Shown here one piece after another: positions 17,757 through 26,552 of a stretch of DNA of 64,000 nt. How positions within the stretch are numbered: the stretch's first letter is position 1; each line of letters opens with the position of its first letter. This DNA comes from Campylobacter insulaenigrae NCTC 12927 (lineage in GTDB: Bacteria > Campylobacterota > Campylobacteria > Campylobacterales > Campylobacteraceae): contig NZ_CP007770.1 of the NCBI RefSeq assembly GCF_000816185.1, positions 1,116,001 to 1,180,000 of the forward strand, written 5' to 3'. The notes beneath the pieces were generated by a model. It saw only the letters and a list, made by a program, of their open reading frames with translations. It was not told where the DNA came from and did no database searches. A program made the translations under genes and the position numbers.

Positions 17757-19012
17757 ATTTTAAATTCTCTGTATTTAAAAATTATAGAGAATTTAGCATT
17801 TTATTTCTTTGCTTTTTAATTATTCTTTTACTTAATCTTTTTTACGAATATAAACATTATCAAAATTTTAAACTCACTAAACATCTTTATCTTAAAGATA
17901 ATATAATTATTTCAAGTCATATTAAAGAAAATACAAATGGAAAAAGATATCAAATTTTAAAGCTTAAAAATTCTGATTTTACCCTTTATACTCTAGATTA
18001 TAAAATATTAGATTTAGATAGAAATAAACGCATAAATCTTAGAATTATCACAAAAAATGTAAATTTTAAAGATTATTTGAGTAAAAATTTTTTTGCGCCA
18101 AGTTATGATATCAACCAAACAACATCCATCAAACAAGATAATTTTATTACTAGATATTTTTTAAATCAACATCAAAATTCAAAAATAATAGAATTTTATG
18201 GAGCTTTGTTTTTTGCTAAAAGTATTTCATATCAACTACGTCAGGATATAAATTTTTATGGTATAGCACATTTAATAGCAATTAGTGGATATCATTTAGG
18301 ATTATTATTTAGCTTTTGTTTTTTTATTTTTACACCTATATATGCTTTTTTTCAAAAAAGATATTTTCCCTATAGAAGTTTGAAATTTGATATTAGTTTA
18401 TTAGTTTTTACACTTTTAATATCTTATACATTTTTGATCAATTTTCCACCTTCTTATATAAGAGCTTTGTGCATGGCTTTACTTGGATTTTATTTTTATT
18501 GCAAAAATATAAATATTTTAAGCTTTAATTTTTTATTTTTGAGCATAGTTTTATGTATAAGTATTTTTCCACAATTAATCTTTAGTGTAGGATTTTTATT
18601 TTCAATTTTAGGAGTTTTTTATATTTACTTATATATTCATCATTTTAAAAATTATTTTTCAAATCTAACTCACATAATTTTGTTAAACTTTTGGACTTTT
18701 CTAGCTATGATATTACCAGTATTATATTTTTTCCCTTTACTTAGTTTGCAACAATTTCTAGCTATTCCTCTTAGTATTTTATTTATAATATTTTACCCTC
18801 TAGTTTTACTGCTTCATATTATTGGATATGGAAATTTTTTAGATAATATTTTAATCTATTTTTTTGATATAAAATTTTACAGCATTAATTTTAAAATTTC
18901 ATTTTATATTTATTTAGCTTATTTACTAATGTCGCTATTTGCTATTTTTAACAAATATTTAGCTCTTTTTGTAGTTTCTCTTGGGTTTATTCCCTTTATT
19001 TTCTTGATCTAA
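17753..19012 (+). CDS. comEC: ComEC/Rec2-type competence channel protein, short form
   Basis: A 419-residue protein with one N-terminal membrane helix, a short periplasmic OB-like region, then a Competence domain of many helices. The diagnostic segment is IAHLIAISGYHLGLLFSF near residue 180, with FPPSYIRALCMALLGF further on. It would form the inner-membrane channel for DNA uptake in natural transformation. The C-terminal beta-lactamase-like domain of classical ComEC is absent, as in other Campylobacter. Its last 54 bp overlap the convergent YihY/Rbn gene. Confidence 0.9.
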   Translation: MNFKFSVFKNYREFSILFLCFLIILLLNLFYEYKHYQNFKLTKHLYLKDNIIISSHIKENTNGKRYQILKLKNSDFTLYTLDYKILDLDRNKRINLRIITKNVNFKDYLSKNFFAPSYDINQTTSIKQDNFITRYFLNQHQNSKIIEFYGALFFAKSISYQLRQDINFYGIAHLIAISGYHLGLLFSFCFFIFTPIYAFFQKRYFPYRSLKFDISLLVFTLLISYTFLINFPPSYIRALCMALLGFYFYCKNINILSFNFLFLSIVLCISIFPQLIFSVGFLFSILGVFYIYLYIHHFKNYFSNLTHIILLNFWTFLAMILPVLYFFPLLSLQQFLAIPLSILFIIFYPLVLLLHIIGYGNFLDNILIYFFDIKFYSINFKISFYIYLAYLLMSLFAIFNKYLALFVVSLGFIPFIFLI

Positions 19013-19771
19013 TAAAATATAAACTTTCAAACCCAAAAGATAAATTATCCACGAAATATATATCCATAAAAAGAAAAATAAAATAACAGAAAAAGAACCA
19101 TACACATTTAAATAAGTTTTATTATATACCGCATAGTACACAAAAATAGTTTTAGAAATATACCATATAACAGAAGCGCCAAAAGAAATTATAAGTAAAA
19201 GCTTTACACTACCTTTTTTATTCAATGAACTAGAATATGATATAAAAAATAAAACCCAAATAATAACATAAGGTAAAATTTCAAAAAAATTTAAACCAAT
19301 ATTAAAATCATCTAATGTCTTTTGTATCAAGCCTGAAATATAAAAACTAAGACCTAATCCTAAAGGTGTTAAAGTAACTAAAGTCCAATAAGAACTAATA
19401 CTATGCCATAAATTTTTAGTTTCTTCTTGTAAAAGTTTATTGACCACATAATCATAACCTGAAAAAAACGCAAGCGAAGTGATGGCCATAGCTACAAGTC
19501 CTATTAAGCCTATATTAACACTATTTTTTAAAAAGGTATTTATATAGCCTATTATTAATTCTTGTTGAGTTGGAATCAAAAATGCAAAAATTAAATTTTT
19601 AATTTTTTCTTGATATATTTCAAAACTTGGAATTTGGGTAAAAACCCAAAAACACAAAAACAAAAGTGGGATTAAAGATAAAATAGTATAAAAACTCAAG
19701 GCCGCAGCATAATTTAAAATTTCTTTATCTCTTAGATATAAAAATATTTTTAAGATATTTTTAAAATTCAT
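18959..19771 (-). CDS. YihY/virulence factor BrkB (Rbn-type) membrane protein
   Basis: A 270-residue inner-membrane protein with about six helices. YihY motifs are present: YAAALSFYTILSLIPLLFL at the N-terminus and VYGSFSVILFFFLWIYISWIIYLLG near the C-terminus. The family was once called RNase BN, but that activity belongs to another protein; its function is unknown, perhaps an exporter. I start at ATG 19771, which overlaps the upstream glcD stop as TGATG. Its 3' end runs 54 bp into comEC on the other strand, so both C-termini are dual coded. Confidence 0.9.
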   Translation of the reverse strand: MNFKNILKIFLYLRDKEILNYAAALSFYTILSLIPLLFLCFWVFTQIPSFEIYQEKIKNLIFAFLIPTQQELIIGYINTFLKNSVNIGLIGLVAMAITSLAFFSGYDYVVNKLLQEETKNLWHSISSYWTLVTLTPLGLGLSFYISGLIQKTLDDFNIGLNFFEILPYVIIWVLFFISYSSSLNKKGSVKLLLIISFGASVIWYISKTIFVYYAVYNKTYLNVYGSFSVILFFFLWIYISWIIYLLGLKVYILLDQENKGNKPKRNYKKS

Positions 19772-21153
19772 CAAAGACCCATTTTAAAAGGGTTTAATAT
19801 ATTATTTGGATCAAATGCTTTTTTTATATTTCGCATCAATTCCATCTCAGCTTCATTAAATGCCAATTTCATAAATGGAGCCTTAGAAATTCCTATACCA
19901 TGCTCTCCACTTAAAGTCCCTCCTAAAGAAACCGTAAGTTTAAAAATTTCTTCTACTGCCTCATAACCTTTTACTACTAATTCAGAATTATTTTTATCAC
20001 TTACCATAACATTAGTGTGAACATTTCCATCGCCTGCATGACCAAAACAAGGGATTTTAAAATCATATTTTTTAGAAATTTCAGATATTCCTTTTAAAAG
20101 CTCTGGTAATTTTGCACGAGGCACTGTAATATCCTCATTAAGCTTTAATTTCCCGTACATTGCAACACTTTGGGAGCAGTTTCTTCTTGCAAACCAAATA
20201 TCTGCAGCTTCTTGCTCATCTTTTGCAATTTTAAATTCCCTAGCTTTAGAATCTAAAAAATTCTCTTGCAATATCTTCAAATCTGCTTCTACAGATTCTT
20301 CCACATTTCCATCTACATCAGCAATTAAAATAGCTCCTGCATCTACTGGCAAACCCTTATTAAATTTAAGCTCAAGCGCTTGAATACTTAATTGATCTAA
20401 AAATTCCATAGATACTGGCGTAACACCTTTTGCTAAAGTTTTATAAACAGCATTCATAGCATCATCTATGCTATCAAAAATTCCCATGGCAGTTTTTTTA
20501 ATTTTAGGTAAAGCTACAAGTTTGAGTGTAATTTGAGTAAGTACAGCTAAAGATCCTTCACTAGCTATTAAGATTCCGGCCAAATTATAACCTGCTACAT
20601 CTTTTATTGTTTTTTTACCAGCTCTAATAACTTCTCCATTAGGCAAGACAGCTCTTAAAGCCATCACATAATCTTTAGTGATGCCATATTTTGCAGCTCT
20701 CATTCCACCAGCATTTTCACTTACATTACCACCTATTGAAGAATAATCCATACTAGCAGGATCAGGTGGATAAAATAAATTGTATTCACTTAGTACTTTT
20801 TGTAATTTTGCATTAATTACTCCAGGTTCTACTACAGCAACTAAATTTTCAAGATCAATTTCTAAAATCTTATTCATATGTTTTTCAAAACTTAAAACTA
20901 TACCACCATTAACAGCCAAGGCTCCACCTGTAAAACCAGAACCTGAACCTCTAGGAATTATGATAATATTTTCTTTGTTACAATATTTTAAAATTTCACT
21001 AACATCGTTTTCATTTCTTGGAAAAAGCACGCCATCTGGTAAATAGTGATTTTTTGTCGCATCATAACTATAAGCTCGTTTATGTATTTCATCGAAGAAA
21101 ACATTATCTTTTCCTAATAAATTTTGGAAAAACCTTTTATGACTTTCTTGCAT
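19771..21153 (-). CDS. glcD: FAD-linked oxidase, GlcD/D-lactate dehydrogenase type
   Basis: A 460-residue flavoenzyme. The FAD-binding PCMH domain has PRGSGSGFTGGALAVNGG near residues 62-79 and DPASMDYSSIGGNVSENAGGMRAAKYG. The cap/C-terminal FAD-oxidase domain has CFGHAGDGNVHTNV, a metal-binding segment, and the final GTLSGEHGIGISK. It oxidises a 2-hydroxy acid (glycolate or D-lactate) and passes electrons to the respiratory chain; the substrate is not decided by sequence. It lies 2 bp after the PgbA-like gene and is coupled to the YihY gene. Confidence 0.9.
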   Translation of the reverse strand: MQESHKRFFQNLLGKDNVFFDEIHKRAYSYDATKNHYLPDGVLFPRNENDVSEILKYCNKENIIIIPRGSGSGFTGGALAVNGGIVLSFEKHMNKILEIDLENLVAVVEPGVINAKLQKVLSEYNLFYPPDPASMDYSSIGGNVSENAGGMRAAKYGITKDYVMALRAVLPNGEVIRAGKKTIKDVAGYNLAGILIASEGSLAVLTQITLKLVALPKIKKTAMGIFDSIDDAMNAVYKTLAKGVTPVSMEFLDQLSIQALELKFNKGLPVDAGAILIADVDGNVEESVEADLKILQENFLDSKAREFKIAKDEQEAADIWFARRNCSQSVAMYGKLKLNEDITVPRAKLPELLKGISEISKKYDFKIPCFGHAGDGNVHTNVMVSDKNNSELVVKGYEAVEEIFKLTVSLGGTLSGEHGIGISKAPFMKLAFNEAEMELMRNIKKAFDPNNILNPFKMGL

Positions 21154-21155
21154 TT

Positions 21156-21881
21156 TTATTGTTCTCTAGTTAAGCTAATTAAATTTTTATAATAAATATA
21201 ATAATTCTCTATAGCTTCATCATTCAAACTAAAAATATCACTTTTATATCCACTAATTCTTGAATAAAATGGTATCTGCAAACCTTGTGCTTGCGGAATT
21301 TCAATCTCTTGTAATTTTTCAAAATCCTGACAGTCGACTAACTCAGCTTTATTTTCTAAAGCAACAACTAAAAGCCCTACTGCATTTTTTGAACAAAACG
21401 ATCTAAAATCTAACCTTTTTGGAGTTTGACGATATTCTTGTATCATATGAGCACCAAATAAATCAGGATGCAAAAAATATAAATCACTAAATTTTTGTGC
21501 GATATAATCATACACTTTTTTATCAGGAGCTATGATTAAAGCTCTATCATAAAGATAATTTAAAACTACCTTATCATCAATCTCTGGTAAAACATTTGGT
21601 AAAGGCATAGCATCTTGAGTCAACATATCAAATACTTTAAATTGTAGCTTTACTAAGCCGTTTTCACGTCCTACAACACTCACTCTTGCAATAATGGAAT
21701 CTTGATTTTCAATACTATGAACCACAATACCACTAGAATGCATTAAAATTCTAGGATCATCTTGTACATAGCCATAAATATCTTCAACTTTTTCTAGTTT
21801 AGTTTGTATCAAATCAAAGCTTTTTGCATACGAAAACACCGCAAAACACAAACTCATTATAATCAATCTTACCAATTGCAT
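21156..21881 (-). CDS. PgbA-like (plasminogen-binding N-terminal domain) exported protein
   Basis: A 241-residue protein with a signal peptide (MSLCFAVFSYAKSF). It resembles the conserved epsilonproteobacterial proteins named after the H. pylori plasminogen-binding protein; the sequence here gives no proof of plasminogen binding. A conserved-looking stretch is VVGRENGLVKLQFKVFDMLTQDAMPLP. The ribosome-binding GGAG directly abuts ATG 21881, while the TTG two codons later has a normal 6-nt spacer, so the true start may be 21875. A TATAAT -10 is seen at 21906-21911. Confidence 0.78.
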   Translation of the reverse strand: MQLVRLIIMSLCFAVFSYAKSFDLIQTKLEKVEDIYGYVQDDPRILMHSSGIVVHSIENQDSIIARVSVVGRENGLVKLQFKVFDMLTQDAMPLPNVLPEIDDKVVLNYLYDRALIIAPDKKVYDYIAQKFSDLYFLHPDLFGAHMIQEYRQTPKRLDFRSFCSKNAVGLLVVALENKAELVDCQDFEKLQEIEIPQAQGLQIPFYSRISGYKSDIFSLNDEAIENYYIYYKNLISLTREQ

Positions 21882-21905
21882 CTCCTTTTAGGATATAAAA
21901 AGTAA

Positions 21906-21911
21906 ATTATA
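21906..21911 (-). promoter_or_regulatory. -10 element TATAAT for the PgbA-like gene and its operon
   Basis: A perfect TATAAT on the minus strand, 25-30 nt upstream of the start codon, inside the 110-bp gap shared with the divergent M23 peptidase gene. Confidence 0.55.
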
Positions 21912-21991
21912 ATGTCTTTTCCTTACAAAATTGTAAGAAAAATTAAGTAAAATACAAATTTATTTTATTTTAGGGGTTTTATTTTTTAATT

Positions 21992-23149
21992 ATGAAAAAA
22001 TTTTTTATATCTTTATTTCTTTCAATAAAATTATTTGCATTTTCAAGCGTAGAAGAACTTTCATGGGAAGATGGCAAAACCTTACTTGACTTTTTACAAG
22101 ATCATTCTATCCCGCTTAATCTTTATTATAATTTGGATACAGAAGATAAAGAATCAAGTGCAGAAATTGCAAGTGGTGTAAAATATCAAATGTTAAAAGA
22201 TGATCAAGGTAATCTCGAACAAGTTTTAATACCAATTAGTGATGATTTACAAATTCATATCTATAAAAACATAGACAATAAATTTGTTCTTAGCTTCACT
22301 CCAATTTCTTATATTAAAGAAAAAAGAACATTAAGAGTAGCTATTAATAATTCTGCTTATCAAGATGTATATGATGAAAGTGGAAGTGTAACTTTAGCAC
22401 GAGCTATGGTGCGTGCCTTTAAAAATAGTGTTAATTTTAAAAATGTAAAAAAAGGCGATAGCGTTATTTTAATTTATGAACAAAAAAGACGTTTAGGAAG
22501 ACTTTTTGGCGACATTAGTATAAATGCGGCTTTGGCTAACATAAGAGGAAAAGAGTATTCTATTTTTTTATATAAAGATTCTTACTACAATGCTCAAGGA
22601 AAAGAATTAGAAAATTTCTTTTTAACTAAACCTGTACAATACACTAGAATTTCAGATCGCTTTACAAAAGCAAGATATCACCCTATTTTAAAAAGATATA
22701 GAGCTCATTTAGGAATAGATTACGCAGCACCTACAGGAACTCCAGTAAAAAGTGCCGGGGATGGGGTTGTTAGTTTCATTGGGACCAAAGGTGGTTATGG
22801 AAAAGTAATACAAATTAAGCATACTTCGGGTTATATGACTTTATACGCTCATCTTAGTCGCTTTGCAAAAATTAAGCGTAATCAAAAAGTCAAGCAAGGT
22901 CAAGTAATAGCTTACGTAGGATCAACTGGTATGAGTACTGGTCCTCATTTGCATTTTGGTCTCTATTTAAACAACAAAGCAATTAATCCTGAAACTATAG
23001 TAAAAATTCCAAAATCAAGCTTAAGCGGTACAAATAAAGAGGAATTTTTAAAAATATCTAAAGATTATCAAAATATCCTTGATAATATAAAAGAAGATTT
23101 CAAAAATCCACCAAAAGAACAAAACATAGAAAATTCAGTGGAGCTTTAA
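21992..23149 (+). CDS. M23-family (LytM) zinc metallopeptidase, secreted
   Basis: A 385-residue periplasmic cell-wall hydrolase candidate. A signal peptide covers about residues 1-17. The N-terminal half is a beta-rich domain of the kind found before LytM in epsilonproteobacterial cell-shape peptidases. The M23 domain at about 240-340 has all zinc/catalytic motifs: HLGIDYAAPTGTPV, GDGVVSFIG, TLYAHLSR and GPHLHFGLYLN. It would cut peptide cross-bridges of peptidoglycan. Which of the several Campylobacter M23 enzymes it equals is uncertain. mgtE starts one base after it. Confidence 0.9.
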   Translation: MKKFFISLFLSIKLFAFSSVEELSWEDGKTLLDFLQDHSIPLNLYYNLDTEDKESSAEIASGVKYQMLKDDQGNLEQVLIPISDDLQIHIYKNIDNKFVLSFTPISYIKEKRTLRVAINNSAYQDVYDESGSVTLARAMVRAFKNSVNFKNVKKGDSVILIYEQKRRLGRLFGDISINAALANIRGKEYSIFLYKDSYYNAQGKELENFFLTKPVQYTRISDRFTKARYHPILKRYRAHLGIDYAAPTGTPVKSAGDGVVSFIGTKGGYGKVIQIKHTSGYMTLYAHLSRFAKIKRNQKVKQGQVIAYVGSTGMSTGPHLHFGLYLNNKAINPETIVKIPKSSLSGTNKEEFLKISKDYQNILDNIKEDFKNPPKEQNIENSVEL

Positions 23150-23150
23150 T

Positions 23151-24494
23151 ATGTCTCATGATTTTTTAGAAGCACAAGAACTTTTAAAAAATATTTCTAG
23201 CTCCCAAAGCACTTATGAGATTAATGAAGCGTTAAAAACTATCAAAAGGCATAATGAAGAGCTTTTTTTACAAACTTTAAATTCTCTTGATACATTCACT
23301 TTAGCAAATGTAGCTACTATCACACCCGAATATATACTTGAAGATATTTTAGAATACCTAAGTATCACAAAAATAGCTCAAGCGGTTGGAGAATTAGAAA
23401 GTGATGATGCTACTGACTTAATTAAACGCTTTGAAGAATTAAATCCGCAAAAAACTCTTACAATACTAAATCGTTTAAGTTCTGAAGATAAAGAAGAAAT
23501 TCTTCGTTTGAAAAATTATGACGAAAATACAGCTGGTGCTTATATGCAAACTGAGATTTTCACGGCATTTTTAGATGAAAGCATAGAAAAAGCTATCAAA
23601 AGATATAGGATACTAAAAAAAAGTGAAAAAATAGATCAAATTTTTCAGATATATATTACTGATGAAAATGGAAAACTTTGCAATTCTATAAATTTAAGCG
23701 ATCTTTTACTTTGGGATTTTAAATTAAGTTTCGCTGATATTATTAAAGAAAATGATAAAAAATATCAAAGCTATAGCGTCAAAGATCACGATGATATACA
23801 AATGGCTATTGATATGGTTGAAGATTATGATTTAAGTGTTTTAGCTGTTGTAAATGATGAAGGAATTCTTTTAGGAAGAATTACTTATGATGATATACAT
23901 GATTTAATTCAAGATAATGCAACAGAACAAATTTATAACTTAGCTGGCGTTGATAAAGAAGTTGAAGAAGAAAGCGCTTTAAAAGCTGCTAAAGCAAGGG
24001 CTTTTTGGCTGATGATCAATCTTACAACCTCATTAATTTCAGCTAATATCATAAGCTTGTTTTCAGGAGAAATTGAGCAATTAGTAGCTTTAGCTGTTTT
24101 GATGCCTATTGTTGCTTCTATGGGAGGCAATACAGGCTCACAAGCTTTAGCTGTTACAGTAAGAAAGCTTTCACTTAACGAAGTTGAATTTAAAGATGCT
24201 AAAAAAGTTATTTTAAGAGAAAGCGGTATTTCATTGCTTAATGGATTTATCTTTGCTGGTATCATGAGTATTATAACCTTTGTATGGTTTAAAACACTAA
24301 TGCTAGGACTTGTAATCGCTTTATCTATGCTTATCAATTTAGCGCTAGCTGGCTTTATAGGTTCTTTCGTACCTTTAACATTAAAAAAACTCAAAATAGA
24401 CCCAGCAGTTGGGTCTAGTGTAGTTATCACAGCAATTACTGATGCATTAGGATTTTTTAGTTTTTTACTTCTAGCAAAAATGATACTTTTATAA
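23151..24494 (+). CDS. mgtE: Magnesium transporter MgtE
   Basis: A 447-residue protein with the full MgtE order: an N-terminal helical N domain (about 1-125, including LNRLSSEDKEEILRLKNYDENTAGAYM), two CBS domains (about 130-255), a plug helix, and a five-helix pore with VLMPIVASMGGNTGSQALAVTVR and GSSVVITAITDALGFFSFL. It is a Mg2+-gated channel in the inner membrane. It follows the M23 gene by 1 bp and ends 19 bp from the convergent dnaB. Confidence 0.95.
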   Translation: MSHDFLEAQELLKNISSSQSTYEINEALKTIKRHNEELFLQTLNSLDTFTLANVATITPEYILEDILEYLSITKIAQAVGELESDDATDLIKRFEELNPQKTLTILNRLSSEDKEEILRLKNYDENTAGAYMQTEIFTAFLDESIEKAIKRYRILKKSEKIDQIFQIYITDENGKLCNSINLSDLLLWDFKLSFADIIKENDKKYQSYSVKDHDDIQMAIDMVEDYDLSVLAVVNDEGILLGRITYDDIHDLIQDNATEQIYNLAGVDKEVEEESALKAAKARAFWLMINLTTSLISANIISLFSGEIEQLVALAVLMPIVASMGGNTGSQALAVTVRKLSLNEVEFKDAKKVILRESGISLLNGFIFAGIMSIITFVWFKTLMLGLVIALSMLINLALAGFIGSFVPLTLKKLKIDPAVGSSVVITAITDALGFFSFLLLAKMILL

Positions 24495-24513
24495 TAAAAT
24501 CAGCATTTGTTTT

Positions 24514-25899
24514 TTAACCCTCAAAATCAGTTACAATAAATTCCTCTTTTGGAGCTTCTATAAAACAAGATTTTTCTTTTAAAAATAATAAATCTACATG
24601 CCCAACAGGTCCATTTCTATTTTTTCCTATAATTAACTCAGCTTTTTCTTGAACAGGATTTGGCATAAATTTTCTTTCATAATTTTTTCCCTCTATTTTC
24701 GCCTTATTTTCTCTTTCTTTTTCTTCTTGCTCTCGATAAATTTCATCTCTATATACAAATAATATAGTATCAGCATCTTGCTCTATAGCACCACTTTCTC
24801 TTAAATCACTAAGCATAGGACGTTTATTTGCCCGACTTTCTAATGAACGATTTAATTGAGAAAGTGCTACTACAGGCATATTTAACTCTCTTGCCAAAAG
24901 CTTCAACCCTCTTGAAATTTCACTTACTTGCAAATGTCTATCATTAAATGCTGAATTGCTCATCATAAGACCTATATAATCAACTACACAAAGTTCTACA
25001 CTCTCATCTTGAGCTTTAATTTTTCTTAAAACTGAACGAATATCAGCTATACTTGCATATCCATTATCATAAATATAAAGGTTTTTTTGAGAATACTCTT
25101 CGCAAGCATCACTTACCCTGCTCCACTCATCATCATTTAAATCTGCAATTAAGATTTTTTGTAAAGGTATAGAAGTTTTTGCACTAATTAATCTTTGCAT
25201 AATTTGCATCGCAGGCATTTCTAGTGAAAACATCACCACACCTTTATTTTGTTTTAGAGTTTTTTCTATAAAATTCAAACAAATAGTTGTTTTACCCATA
25301 CCAGGACGTGCTGCTATAATAACAAGATCTCCAGCTTTAAAACCTTTTGTCATTTTATTTAATTCACTAAAGCCAGTATCAAGTCCTAAGATATCTTTAT
25401 TTTCAGCTTCTTTTTGTTTTTTAAATTCTTCAACCAATTCTGATAAAACCATAGTCATATCTTTAATACTATTAGTATTAACTCTATTGGTTAAATTAAA
25501 AATTTCTTTACCAATTTCATCTGATATTTGAGAAATACTTTTATCTTCATTAACTCTCATAGGTATAGTATAAGCAAAATTTAAAAGCTGTCTTCTGATT
25601 GACTTTTCCCTTAATTCATGGGCATACTTACTCACATCAGCAATAGAAGTAGTCGCCAAAATTTCACTTAATACTTGCTCATCGATTTTTTTATGTTTTC
25701 TTATGAAACTAACACTTATAGGTTCTCCAGCATTAACGCAAGCTAAAATAGCTTTATAAATATCTTGATGAGCCTTAAGGGAAAAATCATTAACTTCTAC
25801 ATCTGAAGATATACTAAAAAAAGAATCTTCGCTATAAATACATGAACTAAGTATCGCTCTTTCTAAGTCTAAGTCAAAATGTTCATTGTTTTGGTTCAT
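24514..25899 (-). CDS. dnaB: Replicative DNA helicase DnaB
   Basis: A 461-residue hexameric helicase of the replication fork. The N-terminal primase-interacting domain begins FDLDLERAILSSCIY. The RecA-like domain has Walker A ARPGMGKTT near residue 200, FSLEMPAMQIMQRL, Walker B LCVVDYIGLMM, VALSQLNRSLESRANKRP and the end motif IGKNRNGPVGHVDLLF. The length is normal and no intein is present. It is monocistronic between the convergent mgtE and hup, which lies upstream on the same strand. Confidence 0.97.
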   Translation of the reverse strand: MNQNNEHFDLDLERAILSSCIYSEDSFFSISSDVEVNDFSLKAHQDIYKAILACVNAGEPISVSFIRKHKKIDEQVLSEILATTSIADVSKYAHELREKSIRRQLLNFAYTIPMRVNEDKSISQISDEIGKEIFNLTNRVNTNSIKDMTMVLSELVEEFKKQKEAENKDILGLDTGFSELNKMTKGFKAGDLVIIAARPGMGKTTICLNFIEKTLKQNKGVVMFSLEMPAMQIMQRLISAKTSIPLQKILIADLNDDEWSRVSDACEEYSQKNLYIYDNGYASIADIRSVLRKIKAQDESVELCVVDYIGLMMSNSAFNDRHLQVSEISRGLKLLARELNMPVVALSQLNRSLESRANKRPMLSDLRESGAIEQDADTILFVYRDEIYREQEEKERENKAKIEGKNYERKFMPNPVQEKAELIIGKNRNGPVGHVDLLFLKEKSCFIEAPKEEFIVTDFEG

Positions 25900-26109
25900 C
25901 TTTGCTCCATTAAAATATTTTTATGCTTTTACCTATTTTTAATATTATTAAAATATAAAAATTCATAGCTTTGAGACTGAAATTATAGAAAAAAATATCT
26001 TATTATAACTTCAAAAATTAATTTTAATCACATGTAAATTTAAAAATTTAGTAAACTTTGTAAGTAATAAAAATAAGTTGAGATTAATTTTAAAATTAGA
26101 CAAAAGAAC

Positions 26110-26129
26110 GCAAGAGTCCTAGCTCTTGC
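26110..26129 (-). terminator. Probable terminator of hup
   Basis: GCAAGAG (26110-26116) and CTCTTGC (26123-26129) pair around a 6-nt loop just past the hup stop. On the minus strand the stem is followed by GTTCTTTTG, a moderate U-run. Confidence 0.65.
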
Positions 26130-26136
26130 TTAAAAA

Positions 26137-26439
26137 TTATTTTTTAGCTTTTTTTGCAGCTTTAGCAGCAGCAACTGCATCTTTAAGATTTTTTCCTACT
26201 TTAAATTTAGCAACTTTAGTAGCAGGAACATTAATAGTTTTTCCTGTGCTTGGAACTCTTGCTGTTCTAGCAGCTCTTTCAGCTACTGAAAAAGTACCAA
26301 AACCTATAAAGCTAATACTATCGCCTTTTGCTAATACATCACTAATAGTAGCAATAACAGCATCTGTAGCAGCAGTTGCGTCTTTTTTAGTTAGCCCTGC
26401 AGTTTGAGCAACTTGAGAAATGAAATCTGCTTTAGTCAT
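26137..26439 (-). CDS. hup: DNA-binding protein HU
   Basis: A 100-residue histone-like protein. HU fold: ADFISQVAQTAGLTKKDATAATDAV, the GDSISFIGFGTFSV strand, the DNA-binding arm AARTARVPSTGKTINVPA, then VAKFKVGKNLKDAV and a Lys/Ala-rich tail. A longer reading from an upstream ATG is possible, but the start at 26439 has AAAGGAG 7 nt before it and matches the family N-terminus. The promoter is visible at 26469-26497 and the terminator at 26110-26129, so it is a single-gene unit. Confidence 0.96.
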   Translation of the reverse strand: MTKADFISQVAQTAGLTKKDATAATDAVIATISDVLAKGDSISFIGFGTFSVAERAARTARVPSTGKTINVPATKVAKFKVGKNLKDAVAAAKAAKKAKK

Positions 26440-26468
26440 AAAAAACTCCTTTTTCAAAATGGTCCTTA

Positions 26469-26497
26469 AGTTTAGCACATTTATCAAGCTTTTGCAA
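26469..26497 (-). promoter_or_regulatory. Sigma-70 promoter of hup
   Basis: On the minus strand TTGCAA (26492-26497), a 17-bp spacer with TG before the -10, and TAAACT (26469-26474), about 30 nt upstream of the start codon. Confidence 0.55.
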
Positions 26498-26552
26498 GAG
26501 TTTTTATGTAAATTCCTTATTTATTTGATACTACCTCCATTATTTTGCTCAA

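Noticed and set aside
23933-24430. 165-codon open frame on the minus strand
   Set aside because: It lies wholly antisense to the conserved membrane domain of mgtE, has no ribosome-binding site of note and no family resemblance.
26126-26407. 93-codon open frame on the plus strand
   Set aside because: It is the antisense mirror of the Ala/Lys-rich HU gene; its Ala/Leu/Val content follows from that.
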